A stretch of 19,201 nucleotides of DNA from JBMTVT01 sp049451635 (GTDB taxonomy: Bacteria; Bacteroidota; Bacteroidia; Flavobacteriales; Flavobacteriaceae): positions 1 through 19,201 of the forward strand of contig JBMTVT010000043.1 of NCBI GenBank assembly GCA_049451635.1, written 5' to 3'. This document shows positions 7,651 through 15,374 of the stretch, one piece after another. Numbering within the stretch: position 1 is the first letter of the stretch; each line of letters starts with the position of its first letter. The notes beneath the pieces were generated by a model. That model was not told the DNA's origin. It saw nothing but the letters and a program-made list of their open reading frames with translations, and made no database searches. The translations under genes and the position numbers were made by a program.

Positions 7651-8321
7651 AACAAATCATTTTATTGATAATAGTTTGTATCGTTTTTTCCTGTGGAAAT
7701 GAAAAAACTGTTCAATTACCAGAAATTGAACATACTGAAATTAATGAAATAAATGATGTTTCGGCAGCTTATTTATTTTATGACGAGGCCCAAAAAGACA
7801 GTGTTTTATTAAACCGAAAAAATCTGATTAGCACCACCAATTGGTTGGCGAATGTTGATAAACGCTTAACCCTAAAGCAGGCTATTCCACACATTAAATT
7901 TCTACAAGAAAAAAATAAAAACGCTGGCCATAAAAACGAAAACGCAAAAAATTATTTTACTTGCCATGACATAAACAATAACAATTTAGGATTTGTGGAG
8001 TTTACGGATGTAGTTTACAAACAAGGTAATTTCTTACAAAGTCAAAGTTTTCACAAACAATATATTTGTATTACAGCTTTTTCTTCTGATTCGTTGAATG
8101 CTTCTTTTACTACTACTGTTGATAGTACAAAATTTAATAAATTTCATAAAAATGATTTGTCAAAAGGAATAAAATCTGCTTTAATTGATAATGATTCAAC
8201 AATTATTTATTTGATATTTGATAAAAAGCTTAAGTTTCAAGATTACATTTCATTAAAAGATGAGATTTCAAAAATAAAAACAGAGAAAATCCAAGTTGAT
8301 AAAACCGAATTCATTTATTAG
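7647..8321 (+). CDS. Unrecognised lipoprotein between folP and cdaA
   Basis: I do not recognise a domain in this 224-residue protein. Residues 1-16 (MKQIILLIIVCIVFSC) form a lipoprotein signal with a likely lipidated C16. The mature part is mixed alpha/beta in composition and lysine/asparagine-rich, with no further membrane segment and no obvious catalytic motif. The start overlaps the folP stop by four bases and cdaA begins 35 bases after its stop, so it is probably co-expressed with both. A role near the cell envelope linked to c-di-AMP is possible but is only suggested by gene order. Confidence 0.8.
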   Translation: MKQIILLIIVCIVFSCGNEKTVQLPEIEHTEINEINDVSAAYLFYDEAQKDSVLLNRKNLISTTNWLANVDKRLTLKQAIPHIKFLQEKNKNAGHKNENAKNYFTCHDINNNNLGFVEFTDVVYKQGNFLQSQSFHKQYICITAFSSDSLNASFTTTVDSTKFNKFHKNDLSKGIKSALIDNDSTIIYLIFDKKLKFQDYISLKDEISKIKTEKIQVDKTEFIY

Positions 8322-8356
8322 CCCTTTTTTACTAAATTTACCAAAACCACTAGCCT

Positions 8357-9142
8357 TTGGAAATCTTTAAAGACCTTTTAAAATTCAGTGTTGTAGATGT
8401 TATCGATGTTATACTTGTAGCACTACTACTCTACTACATTTATAAATTGGTAAAAGGTACCGTTGCCATCAATATTTTTATTGGTATCATTATTATTTAT
8501 TTGGTTTGGAAACTTACCGAATTTCTTAATATGGAATTATTAACCGGTATTTTTGGTGGTTTTATGAAAGTGGGTATTATTGCCTTAATTGTCGTCTTTC
8601 AACCAGAGATCAGGAAGTTTTTACTCATGGTGGGTTCCACCAATTTTAATAGGCGACGAAAGTTTTTAAAGCCTTTTAGCTTCTTAAAAACCGATACAGA
8701 AAACGAGACTGATGTAGATGCCATTATTTCTGCTTGTAATAAAATGAGCATGTCTAAAACTGGGGCACTTATTGTTTTTGAACGTAACAACAATCTAGAC
8801 TTTATATCATCTTCAGGCGACGAGATGAATATCAAAGTAACACAACCCATTATTGAAAGTATCTTTTTTAAAAACAGTCCGCTACATGATGGTGCCATCA
8901 TTGTTAGCAATAATATTGTAAAAGCCACACGAGTTATTCTTCCTGTAAATAACGAAAAAACCATTCCGCAGCGTTTTGGTTTACGCCATAGGGCAGCTAT
9001 TGGTGTCACCGAAAAAACCGATGCTTTAGCCCTTGTAGTTAGTGAGGAAACAGGGCATATTTCTTATTTTAAAGATGGTGAGTTTGTGGTTTTTGAAGAC
9101 ACCAATCAACTAGGTTCAATAATTAAAAAAGATTTAAGTTAA
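8357..9142 (+). CDS. cdaA: Diadenylate cyclase, CdaA type (TTG start)
   Basis: CdaA makes cyclic di-AMP from two ATP at the inner membrane. The 261-residue protein has three N-terminal membrane segments (about 17-31, 35-55 and 68-82), a linker, and a DAC domain with the signature DGA (178-180, in PLHDGAIIV) and RHR (210-212, in LRHRAAIG), both needed for catalysis. The start is TTG at 8357. An in-frame TAG lies two codons upstream and the next ATG would remove most of the membrane region, so TTG is the only reasonable start and gives a family-typical N-terminus (MEIFKDLLKF). No cdaR or glmM is adjacent, unlike the Firmicutes arrangement. Confidence 0.93.
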   Translation: MEIFKDLLKFSVVDVIDVILVALLLYYIYKLVKGTVAINIFIGIIIIYLVWKLTEFLNMELLTGIFGGFMKVGIIALIVVFQPEIRKFLLMVGSTNFNRRRKFLKPFSFLKTDTENETDVDAIISACNKMSMSKTGALIVFERNNNLDFISSSGDEMNIKVTQPIIESIFFKNSPLHDGAIIVSNNIVKATRVILPVNNEKTIPQRFGLRHRAAIGVTEKTDALALVVSEETGHISYFKDGEFVVFEDTNQLGSIIKKDLS

Positions 9143-9922
9143 TGCACTGTAAAAATTGTAGTAACAATTTAAGATCTGATTAAAGCTTTTATTCAGTTTG
9201 TGGTGCGAAAGTAGTTAAACAAAGAATCACAAATAAGAGTTTAGTCTATGACTTTTTAGAACGTTATTTCAATCTAGACAATACATTTTTAAAAACAATT
9301 AAACATATGCTCATAAAACCCGAAGCGTTTGTGGAGGTTACATATCTGGTTTAAGAAAAAGATATTAAACCCTGTGAGTATGTTAGCGATTAACATTTTC
9401 TGGCTTTATTATTTTTTTAATTAAAAAATTAGCATGGAGTAGCATTGATTTTTCTAAAATAAGTTATGCACAAACTAGCTCGAGTGGCGTAGGAACCGAA
9501 AAAATTATGTCCGCAACCATAGAGTATAGTTCTTTACTCTTTCTGTTTTATATACCTATTTTGGCCGTTGCTAGCTATATGTTTTTCAATAAAAAAATTA
9601 TAACCTTGTAGAACACATGGTTATATACATATATGCACTAACAAGTTTTAGTATTGTTTCTGTTATTTATGCCACATTCTCACTATTCATAAACCCTCAG
9701 TTTTATTTTGATAGTGCTCTTTTCTACTCGTTAATAATGGTTTTATTTTGTGTTTATGTAGCTTATAGAAATTCAGGGAATAACTTAAAATCATTGTTTT
9801 GGAGAATTCCTATGTTTTTATTGGTGTTTTTAATAGGCTACTTGGGTATTTCAATCGCTTCAGTAGGTATTTTATTTTTGACGGGGGAAATATCAATTCA
9901 AGATTTTACACCTAATCAATAA
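9142..9922 (+). pseudogene. Decayed DUF3667 family gene
   Basis: The ATG at 9142 overlaps the cdaA stop (TAATG) and opens with the zinc-ribbon half MHCKNC typical of DUF3667, but codon 14 is TAA (9181-9183). The second zinc-ribbon half reads FYSVCG, one cysteine lost. Stitching frames gives a recognisable protein: YDFLERYFNLDNTFLKT, then YISGLRKRY, then NPVSMLAINIF, then LAWSSIDFSKISYAQ, then YNLVEHMVIYIYALTSF, then membrane-type sequence to 9922. Frame changes occur near 9331-9338, 9365-9368, 9395-9428 and in the A-run at 9591-9597. The 101-codon open frame at 9617-9922 is only the C-terminal piece, not a separate gene. The family call is from remembered conserved motifs. Confidence 0.82.
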
Positions 9923-9928
9923 AAATGA

Positions 9929-11695
9929 TTAAGCTACCTCATCCTGTAAAAACTGAACTTCGTATAAATTTTTATAGTACCCGTTTTCTTTTTTAAGTAG
10001 TTCATCGTGAGTGCCAACTTCAACAATCTTACCAGCATCCAAAACTATTATTTTATCTGCTTTTTTTACGGTTGCCAGCCTATGCGCTATAACAATAGAT
10101 GTTCTTCCCTTGGTTATTTTATCAGTAGCATTTTGAATAAGTTGTTCGGAGTAAGAGTCAACAGAAGAAGTAGCTTCATCTAAAACCAAAATACTGGGAT
10201 TGGTTACATAGGCTCTTAAAAACGATATGAGTTGTCGCTGCCCAGAAGATAACATAACACCTCGTTCTTTAACATTATAATGATAGCCTTTTGGCAAACC
10301 CATAATAAATTCATGAATGCCAATATTTTTGGCTGCTTGTACAACATCATCTTCCGTAATTTCTGGATTGTTTAATGTGATATTATTCAAAATAGTATCG
10401 GCAAACAAAAATACATCCTGTAATACCACGGCAATTTGTGTACGAAGTGAAGCCAAAGTGACATCTTTTATGTTTATACCATCAACAGATATGGTACCGT
10501 CTTTAATTTCATAAAACCGATTTAGTAAGTTAATAATTGTAGACTTTCCAGCACCTGTTGCTCCAACAATAGCAATGGTTTCTCCTGTGCTAACTTGAAA
10601 AGAAATGCCTTTTAATACCTCCTCATCTTCTACATAACTAAAATGAACATTGTCAAATGTAATTTGACCCTTAAACGATTCTGCTACATAAGTCCCAGTA
10701 TCGTCTATTTGAGATGTGGTATCCAAAACTTTAAAAACCCTATTTGCAGCTACCATACCCATTTGTAAGGTATTGAACTTATCTGCTATTTGACGAAGCG
10801 GTCTATATAACATTGGGATATACATAATAAAAGCCACCAAAACACCTTGGGTTACATTATTATCCAGTACCACATTTAACCCACCATACCAAGCTACCAA
10901 ACCGATACTTATTGATGATACCAAATCTGCCAGTGGAAAGAAAATAGAGTTATACCAAACTGTTTTAAGCCAGCCTTTTTTATGGCGCTCGTTAATATCT
11001 TTAAATTTTTTATATTCTACTTTTTCACGTGTAAACAATTGCAAGATTTTCATGCCAGTTAACCTTTCTTGAACAAATGAATTTAAATTTGAAACCTCAT
11101 TTCTTACATCTTCAAAAGCTTTTTTCATCTTTTTTTGAAAAACCCTTGTAGCATAAAGCAATAATGGTAACATAATTAATACAATAAGGCTCAACTTAAC
11201 ATTTGTAAAAAGCATGATACCAAACACAACTGCCATGGTTAACAAATCTCTGAATATCATAAACAAACCCTCACCAAAAATATCAGCAATTCGCTCCATA
11301 TCTGTCACTGCACGCGTTATAAGTACTCCAACTGAAGAATTGTCATAATACTTCATTTTAAATTTCAGCAAATGGTTGAATAGTTTCACCCTTACATCCA
11401 TAACTAAATTTTGACCCAACCAGGCCGCATAATAAATAAAAAGTAGCTGAAAAACTGTCTGTAAAATTAAAACCCCAAGCATTAAAAGTATATAAAACAA
11501 AAAGTCTTTTTCTACCCTATTTGTTATACTATCATCTATAGCATATTGGGTTAAATAGGGAGTAGCCGCGCTTAATGCTGCTAATAAAACTACCAACAAG
11601 GCAAGACTAAAAAAAACAGCTTTGTAAGGCTTGATATATTGAAAAAGTCGCTTAAATAGATTAAAATCGAAAATATTTTCCTTTGTTTTACTCAT
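9929..11695 (-). CDS. MsbA-like ABC exporter, fused membrane and ATPase domains
   Basis: This 588-residue half-transporter has about six membrane helices (roughly 25-300) and one ATP-binding cassette, and probably works as a homodimer or heterodimer in the inner membrane. The cassette shows Walker A GATGAGKS (378-385), Q-loop Q426, signature LSSGQRQ (482-488, serine in place of the usual second-position glycine), Walker B ILVLDE (502-507) and switch histidine H538 in AHRL. The substrate (lipid A, other lipid or drug) cannot be read from sequence. Its ATG follows the truA TAA directly with no spacer, so the two genes form one operon. Its stop lies 6 bases from the converging DUF3667 remnant with no visible terminator. 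Confidence 0.92.
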   Translation of the reverse strand: MSKTKENIFDFNLFKRLFQYIKPYKAVFFSLALLVVLLAALSAATPYLTQYAIDDSITNRVEKDFLFYILLMLGVLILQTVFQLLFIYYAAWLGQNLVMDVRVKLFNHLLKFKMKYYDNSSVGVLITRAVTDMERIADIFGEGLFMIFRDLLTMAVVFGIMLFTNVKLSLIVLIMLPLLLYATRVFQKKMKKAFEDVRNEVSNLNSFVQERLTGMKILQLFTREKVEYKKFKDINERHKKGWLKTVWYNSIFFPLADLVSSISIGLVAWYGGLNVVLDNNVTQGVLVAFIMYIPMLYRPLRQIADKFNTLQMGMVAANRVFKVLDTTSQIDDTGTYVAESFKGQITFDNVHFSYVEDEEVLKGISFQVSTGETIAIVGATGAGKSTIINLLNRFYEIKDGTISVDGINIKDVTLASLRTQIAVVLQDVFLFADTILNNITLNNPEITEDDVVQAAKNIGIHEFIMGLPKGYHYNVKERGVMLSSGQRQLISFLRAYVTNPSILVLDEATSSVDSYSEQLIQNATDKITKGRTSIVIAHRLATVKKADKIIVLDAGKIVEVGTHDELLKKENGYYKNLYEVQFLQDEVA

Positions 11696-12439
11696 TTATA
11701 ATCTTATATCCACAGGATATTCAATATTAGTTAAATATAATCCGTGCGCCGGAACAGAAAACCCAGCTTCACTTCTATTTTTAGATTGAATTATGGTATG
11801 TAAATCTTCAGCTTGTATTTTTCCCAAACCAATATTAATCATGGTTCCTACAATGGCCCTGACCATATTTCTCAAAAACCGATTGGCTTGGATAACAAAA
11901 TGAAGTTCATCGTCTTTAAAAAACCATTCCGCTTTCATAATATCACAATAATACGTTTTTACATCGGTATTGCTCTTTGAAAAAGATTGAAAATCTTTAT
12001 ACTGAAATAAAATTTTTGATGCTTCATTCATCATATCTACATCCAAATCTTGCTTTACATAGTACGCATTATCAAAATTAAATACATTTTTATTTAAATT
12101 AACCCGATATAAATACGTTCTGCTTAAGGCATCAAAACGCGTATGCGCTTCTGGCTTTACTTTAAATAGATTATGAATGGCTATATCTTTTGGTAAAAAT
12201 GAATTAAGCTTAAAAACCAAATCACTTTCATTAAAATCAAAATCAGTATCAAAATGGGCAAACATTTGTTTGGCATGTACGCCAGCATCAGTTCGTCCCG
12301 CTCCAACAATTTCTATTTTATTTCCTAATAAAGTTGACAACGCTTTTTCAATAACTTCTTGAACGGATATAGCATTAGGTTGATTTTGCCAACCATGGTA
12401 ACCGGCTCCATTATAAGAAAGTTCTAAAAAATACCTCAA
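11696..12439 (-). CDS. truA: tRNA pseudouridine(38-40) synthase (TTG start)
   Basis: TruA converts uridines 38-40 in the anticodon arm of many tRNAs to pseudouridine. The 247-residue protein begins MRYFLELSYNGAGYHGWQ, the standard TruA opening, and contains GAGRTDAGVHA with the catalytic aspartate D51, then FNLNSFLPKDI-like and ARFDALSRTYLY-like core segments (here KLNSFLPKDIAI and TRFDALSRTYLYR), and RFLRNMVRAIVG near the C-terminus. The start codon is TTG at 12439: an in-frame TAA lies two codons upstream and no ATG is available near the conserved N-terminus. It is the first gene of the truA-ABC exporter pair. Confidence 0.94.
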   Translation of the reverse strand: MRYFLELSYNGAGYHGWQNQPNAISVQEVIEKALSTLLGNKIEIVGAGRTDAGVHAKQMFAHFDTDFDFNESDLVFKLNSFLPKDIAIHNLFKVKPEAHTRFDALSRTYLYRVNLNKNVFNFDNAYYVKQDLDVDMMNEASKILFQYKDFQSFSKSNTDVKTYYCDIMKAEWFFKDDELHFVIQANRFLRNMVRAIVGTMINIGLGKIQAEDLHTIIQSKNRSEAGFSVPAHGLYLTNIEYPVDIRL

Positions 12440-12465
12440 TCTGTTTTAATACTTTTGTGAAGCAA

Positions 12466-12473
12466 CAAAGATA
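12466..12473 (-). promoter_or_regulatory. Probable -7 element of the truA operon
   Basis: On the minus strand, TATCTTTG fits TAnnTTTG exactly and would give a start about 20 bases before the truA TTG codon. No clear -33 TTTG is present at 18-21 bases. On the plus strand, TACTTTTG (12450-12457) also fits the consensus and could serve the divergent phosphoesterase, likewise without a good -33 element. Confidence 0.42.
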
Positions 12474-12529
12474 ATATAAAGACCGAAGCTGGAAGACATA
12501 AGGTGGAAGTTTTAAGAATAGTTTATAAA

Positions 12530-13027
12530 ATGAAAAAAATCCTATTGCTCTCTGACACGCACGGATATATAGATGATGACATTTTAAAATATGTGAAACA
12601 GGTTGATGAAGTTTGGCATGCTGGTGATATTGGTGATTTAGAGGTAACAGATGCTATTAAAGCTTTAAAGCCTTTACGAGCTGTTTATGGTAATATTGAT
12701 GATGCCAAAACCAGACAGGAATTCCCAGAACACAATCGATTTGTGTGTGAAGCTTTTGATGTTTGGATAACCCATATTGGTGGATATCCTCCAAAATATA
12801 ACACACGAGTCATTAATGAAATAAAGCAAAATCCTCCAAAACTATTTATTTGTGGACATTCTCATATTTTAAAGGTGATGCCCGATAAGAAATTAAACTT
12901 ATTGCACATGAATCCGGGTGCTGTTGGCAAACATGGGTTTCATAAAACCCGAACAATGTTACGCTTTACTATTGATGGTAGTAAAATTGATAATTTGGAA
13001 GTGATTGAGTTTGATAAAAGGTACTAA
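12530..13027 (+). CDS. YfcE/MJ0936-type metallophosphoesterase
   Basis: This 165-residue calcineurin-like phosphoesterase has the complete metal-binding set: LLSDTHG (D8, H10), HAGDIGD, YGNID, the TH pair at about 86-87, GHSH, and the NPGAVG ending typical of small YfcE-like enzymes. Such proteins hydrolyse phosphodiesters in vitro; the cellular substrate is unknown. I start it at the ATG at 12530 because MKKILLLSDTHG is the family N-terminus. A GTG nine codons upstream at 12503 is in frame but adds residues not expected in the family. It is divergent from truA and ends before a structured repeat and a terminator. Confidence 0.88.
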   Translation: MKKILLLSDTHGYIDDDILKYVKQVDEVWHAGDIGDLEVTDAIKALKPLRAVYGNIDDAKTRQEFPEHNRFVCEAFDVWITHIGGYPPKYNTRVINEIKQNPPKLFICGHSHILKVMPDKKLNLLHMNPGAVGKHGFHKTRTMLRFTIDGSKIDNLEVIEFDKRY

Positions 13028-13033
13028 CTGTTT

Positions 13034-13119
13034 GCGTTAGGGATTGAAGTGGAAAGCCCACTGCGGAGGAACGAAGCGAGGACTTGTAGTGAAAAGTCCG
13101 ACCCGACAGGGGAACGCCC
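13034..13119 (+). repeat. Structured intergenic element, flavobacterial dispersed-repeat type
   Basis: This stretch is more GC-rich than its surroundings and highly foldable. An outer stem GCGTT (13034-13038) / AACGC (13113-13117) encloses three hairpins: AGTGG-aaagc-CCACT (13048-13062), GGACTT-8-AAGTCC (13080-13099) and CCC-gaca-GGG (13102-13111). GTTAGGGATTGAAG, GGAGGAACGAAGCGA and GTCCGACCC...AACGCCC resemble a repeat I remember from many flavobacterial intergenic regions. It may correspond to the Rfam Flavo-1 motif, but I cannot confirm that. It lies between the phosphoesterase stop and the terminator, so it would sit in that mRNA's 3' UTR. Confidence 0.6.
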
Positions 13120-13125
13120 AAATAA

Positions 13126-13154
13126 AAAAACCCAAAGTTTTACTTTGGGTTTTT
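13126..13154. terminator. Bidirectional intrinsic terminator
   Basis: An 8-bp perfect stem CCCAAAGT / ACTTTGGG (13131-13138 and 13142-13149) with a 3-base loop is flanked by an A-run on the left and TTTTT on the right, so it works on either strand. It separates the converging phosphoesterase and DUF4293 genes. Confidence 0.88.
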
Positions 13155-13183
13155 AACGCACTAATACTACTAAGATGTTAGGT

Positions 13184-13594
13184 TTAACGTAATCTATCAA
13201 CAGATTTTACGAGATCGTCATCCTTCTTGATGGCCTTATTGGCTAATGCCAAAAACACGATAGAAACAATGGGGAGAAGCATCCCAATACCTTTCTCAGA
13301 AACCGCCGTTTCTCCAGATACATTTAGTGATTGATATACGAAAAATCCTAGTAAAATAAAGTTTAATATGATGTTAAGTCGCCCAAAAACAAATTGAGAC
13401 TTCCTATTTTTATACATAAATATTGCTACCAAAGATAATATTGCTGAACCTAAAAACAGGCCTAAATACAATATGTCATCTTTTGCATACATGGTCTTAC
13501 CCGCATTCGTAATCCATAAGTGAAAAACAAATGTAAATCCTGCCGAAACTACTGCAGCACATATAAGGTAAATGGTTTGTATACGCTGTAACAT
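13184..13594 (-). CDS. DUF4293 family membrane protein
   Basis: The 136-residue protein begins MLQRIQTIYLI, the hallmark opening of DUF4293 proteins of Bacteroidota, and has four hydrophobic segments (about 5-26, 40-61, 69-89 and 100-118) with short loops and a charged C-terminal tail (KKDDDLVKSVDRLR). Function is unknown. It is probably an inner-membrane protein. It lies divergent from rho, and I recall this gene pairing from other flavobacteria. Confidence 0.85.
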   Translation of the reverse strand: MLQRIQTIYLICAAVVSAGFTFVFHLWITNAGKTMYAKDDILYLGLFLGSAILSLVAIFMYKNRKSQFVFGRLNIILNFILLGFFVYQSLNVSGETAVSEKGIGMLLPIVSIVFLALANKAIKKDDDLVKSVDRLR

Positions 13595-13615
13595 GAAATT
13601 TTATAAACTAGACCG

Positions 13616-13623
13616 CAAAAATA
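13616..13623 (-). promoter_or_regulatory. Probable -7 element of the DUF4293 gene
   Basis: The minus strand carries TATTTTTG, an exact TAnnTTTG match, placing the transcript start about 15 bases before the DUF4293 ATG. A -33 TTTG is not apparent at the usual spacing. On the plus strand, TATAATTG (13657-13664) is a weaker candidate for rho. Confidence 0.38.
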
Positions 13624-13681
13624 ATAGAATTAATGCTAAAAATTAAAATAAAGTTGTATAATTGCAGTAATAATTCTCAAC

Positions 13682-13737
13682 AATCGCAAAACAAGCGATT
13701 AATCTTCAGAATAAAAAAATCATTATTTTCAGAATAA
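13682..13737 (+). promoter_or_regulatory. rho leader hairpin and direct repeats
   Basis: The 184-base gap before rho contains a 6-bp hairpin AATCGC-7-GCGATT (13682-13700) followed by two copies of TTCAGAATAA (13705-13714 and 13728-13737) spaced 23 bases apart. They lie about 40-100 bases upstream of the rho start and would be in the leader if transcription starts near 13671. A role in rho self-regulation is speculative. Confidence 0.35.
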
Positions 13738-13778
13738 CACAAGTTTGTATTCAACAAAACATATTCAATTAAACATCA

Positions 13779-15374
13779 ATGTTTGAAATTTCACAACTAA
13801 AAGAAAAAAAACTCTCTGATTTACAAGAGATTGCTAAAAAACTGAACGTCCCAAAATACCGTTCTTTAAAAAAATTAGATTTAGTTTATCAAATTCTAGA
13901 TCAACAAGCTGCAGACCCTAAAACTGTAAAAGCCGTCGTAGCTCCAGCAGAACCATCAAAAGAAAAACCTGAAACTAAAAGACCTAGACAGCGCCTTCAG
14001 AAACCTGTTAGAAATACCCCTCCTAAAAATGAGGAAAAAACTTCCACTGAAAGTAAAGCTGAAAATCCAGAAAAAGCTGAAAATCCTCAAATACAAAATA
14101 AACTAGCTAATAAACCTAACCCAAGACCTCAAAACGATAACCAGCAAAAATCACATCAACAAAATCAGCATAAAAATCAGCATAAAAACCAAAAAAACGG
14201 TAATGTTGATGCTGGTAATAAAGACAATAGAAATCGCTATCGTGAACCAGATTTTGAGTTTGATGCTATTATTGAAAGTGAGGGTGTTTTAGACATTATG
14301 CAAGATGGCTATGGTTTTTTACGCTCTTCAGATTATAATTACTTATCCTCTCCAGATGATATATATGTATCCCAATCACAAATTAGATTATTTGGACTTA
14401 AAAAAGGAGATACGGTATTAGGCCATGTTCGCCCACCAAAAGAAGGTGAAAAGTATTTCCCTTTAATTAAGGTTAGCAAAATTAATGGACAATTGCCTAA
14501 TGTTGTAAGAGACCGTGTGGCATTTGAGCATTTAACGCCTTTATTTCCTCAGGAAAAATTCAATATTGCTGAAAAACAAGCAACTATTTCCACAAGAATT
14601 ATGGATTTGTTTTCACCAATTGGAAAAGGACAACGTGGTATGATAGTTTCGCAACCTAAAACAGGTAAAACCATGTTACTTAAGGATGTGGCAAATGCTA
14701 TTGCAGCAAACCACCCAGAGGTTTACCAAATGATTTTACTAATTGATGAACGTCCTGAAGAAGTAACCGATATGCAACGTCATGTTCGTGGCGAAGTAAT
14801 TGCATCAACCTTTGATAAAGAAGCTCACGAGCATGTTAAAATCGCAGATATTGTTCTTGAAAAAGCAAAACGGTTGGTTGAATGTGGGCATGATGTTGTT
14901 ATACTTTTAGATTCTATTACACGTCTAGCAAGAGCTTACAATACAGTTCAACCTGCATCTGGTAAAATATTAAGTGGTGGTGTTGATGCCAACGCTCTAC
15001 ACAAGCCAAAAAGATTCTTTGGTGCCGCTCGTAATATTGAAAATGGCGGGTCTTTAACCATTATTGCAACAGCACTTACCGAAACAGGTTCTAAAATGGA
15101 CGAAGTTATTTTTGAAGAATTTAAAGGTACTGGCAACATGGAGTTACAATTGGACAGAAAAATCTCAAACCGTAGAATTTTCCCTGCTATTGACCTAACT
15201 TCATCAAGTACGCGTCGTGATGATTTATTGCTAGATGACAATACCATACAACGTATGTGGGTAATGCGCAAATACCTTGCAGATATGAACCCGGTGGAAG
15301 CTATGGAATTTATCAACGAGCGATTCAAGCAAACAAGAAATAATGAAGAGTTTTTAATATCTATGAATGGATAA
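13779..15374 (+). CDS. rho: Transcription termination factor Rho with long polar insertion
   Basis: Rho is a hexameric RNA helicase that ends transcription at unstructured RNA. This 531-residue form has the N-terminal helix bundle (about 1-45, MFEISQLKEKKLSDLQ), then an insertion of roughly 110 residues (about 48-157) rich in K, N, Q, P and E, the RNA-binding cold-shock-like domain (about 165-235, with DGYGFLR), and the ATPase core. The core has P-loop QPKTGKT (292-298), LIDERPEEVTDM (321-332) and Walker B VVILLDSITRLARAYN (373-388). The insertion is what lengthens it beyond the 419 residues of E. coli Rho. Short tandem duplications in the DNA (14055-14086 and 14163-14186) built part of it. 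Confidence 0.96.
   Translation: MFEISQLKEKKLSDLQEIAKKLNVPKYRSLKKLDLVYQILDQQAADPKTVKAVVAPAEPSKEKPETKRPRQRLQKPVRNTPPKNEEKTSTESKAENPEKAENPQIQNKLANKPNPRPQNDNQQKSHQQNQHKNQHKNQKNGNVDAGNKDNRNRYREPDFEFDAIIESEGVLDIMQDGYGFLRSSDYNYLSSPDDIYVSQSQIRLFGLKKGDTVLGHVRPPKEGEKYFPLIKVSKINGQLPNVVRDRVAFEHLTPLFPQEKFNIAEKQATISTRIMDLFSPIGKGQRGMIVSQPKTGKTMLLKDVANAIAANHPEVYQMILLIDERPEEVTDMQRHVRGEVIASTFDKEAHEHVKIADIVLEKAKRLVECGHDVVILLDSITRLARAYNTVQPASGKILSGGVDANALHKPKRFFGAARNIENGGSLTIIATALTETGSKMDEVIFEEFKGTGNMELQLDRKISNRRIFPAIDLTSSSTRRDDLLLDDNTIQRMWVMRKYLADMNPVEAMEFINERFKQTRNNEEFLISMNG

Noticed and set aside
8599..9009. 136-codon open frame antisense to cdaA
   Set aside because: It lies wholly opposite the DAC domain, which has intact motifs; its translation resembles no family and it has no promoter or spacing of its own.
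9617..9922. Stand-alone 101-residue membrane protein
   Set aside because: Its upstream bases continue in a shifted frame as the same DUF3667 protein (YNLVEH runs into MVIYIY), so it is the tail of a pseudogene.
13034..13119. CRISPR array or tRNA-like gene
   Set aside because: There is no regular repeat-spacer unit and no cloverleaf; the element is a single multi-hairpin unit.
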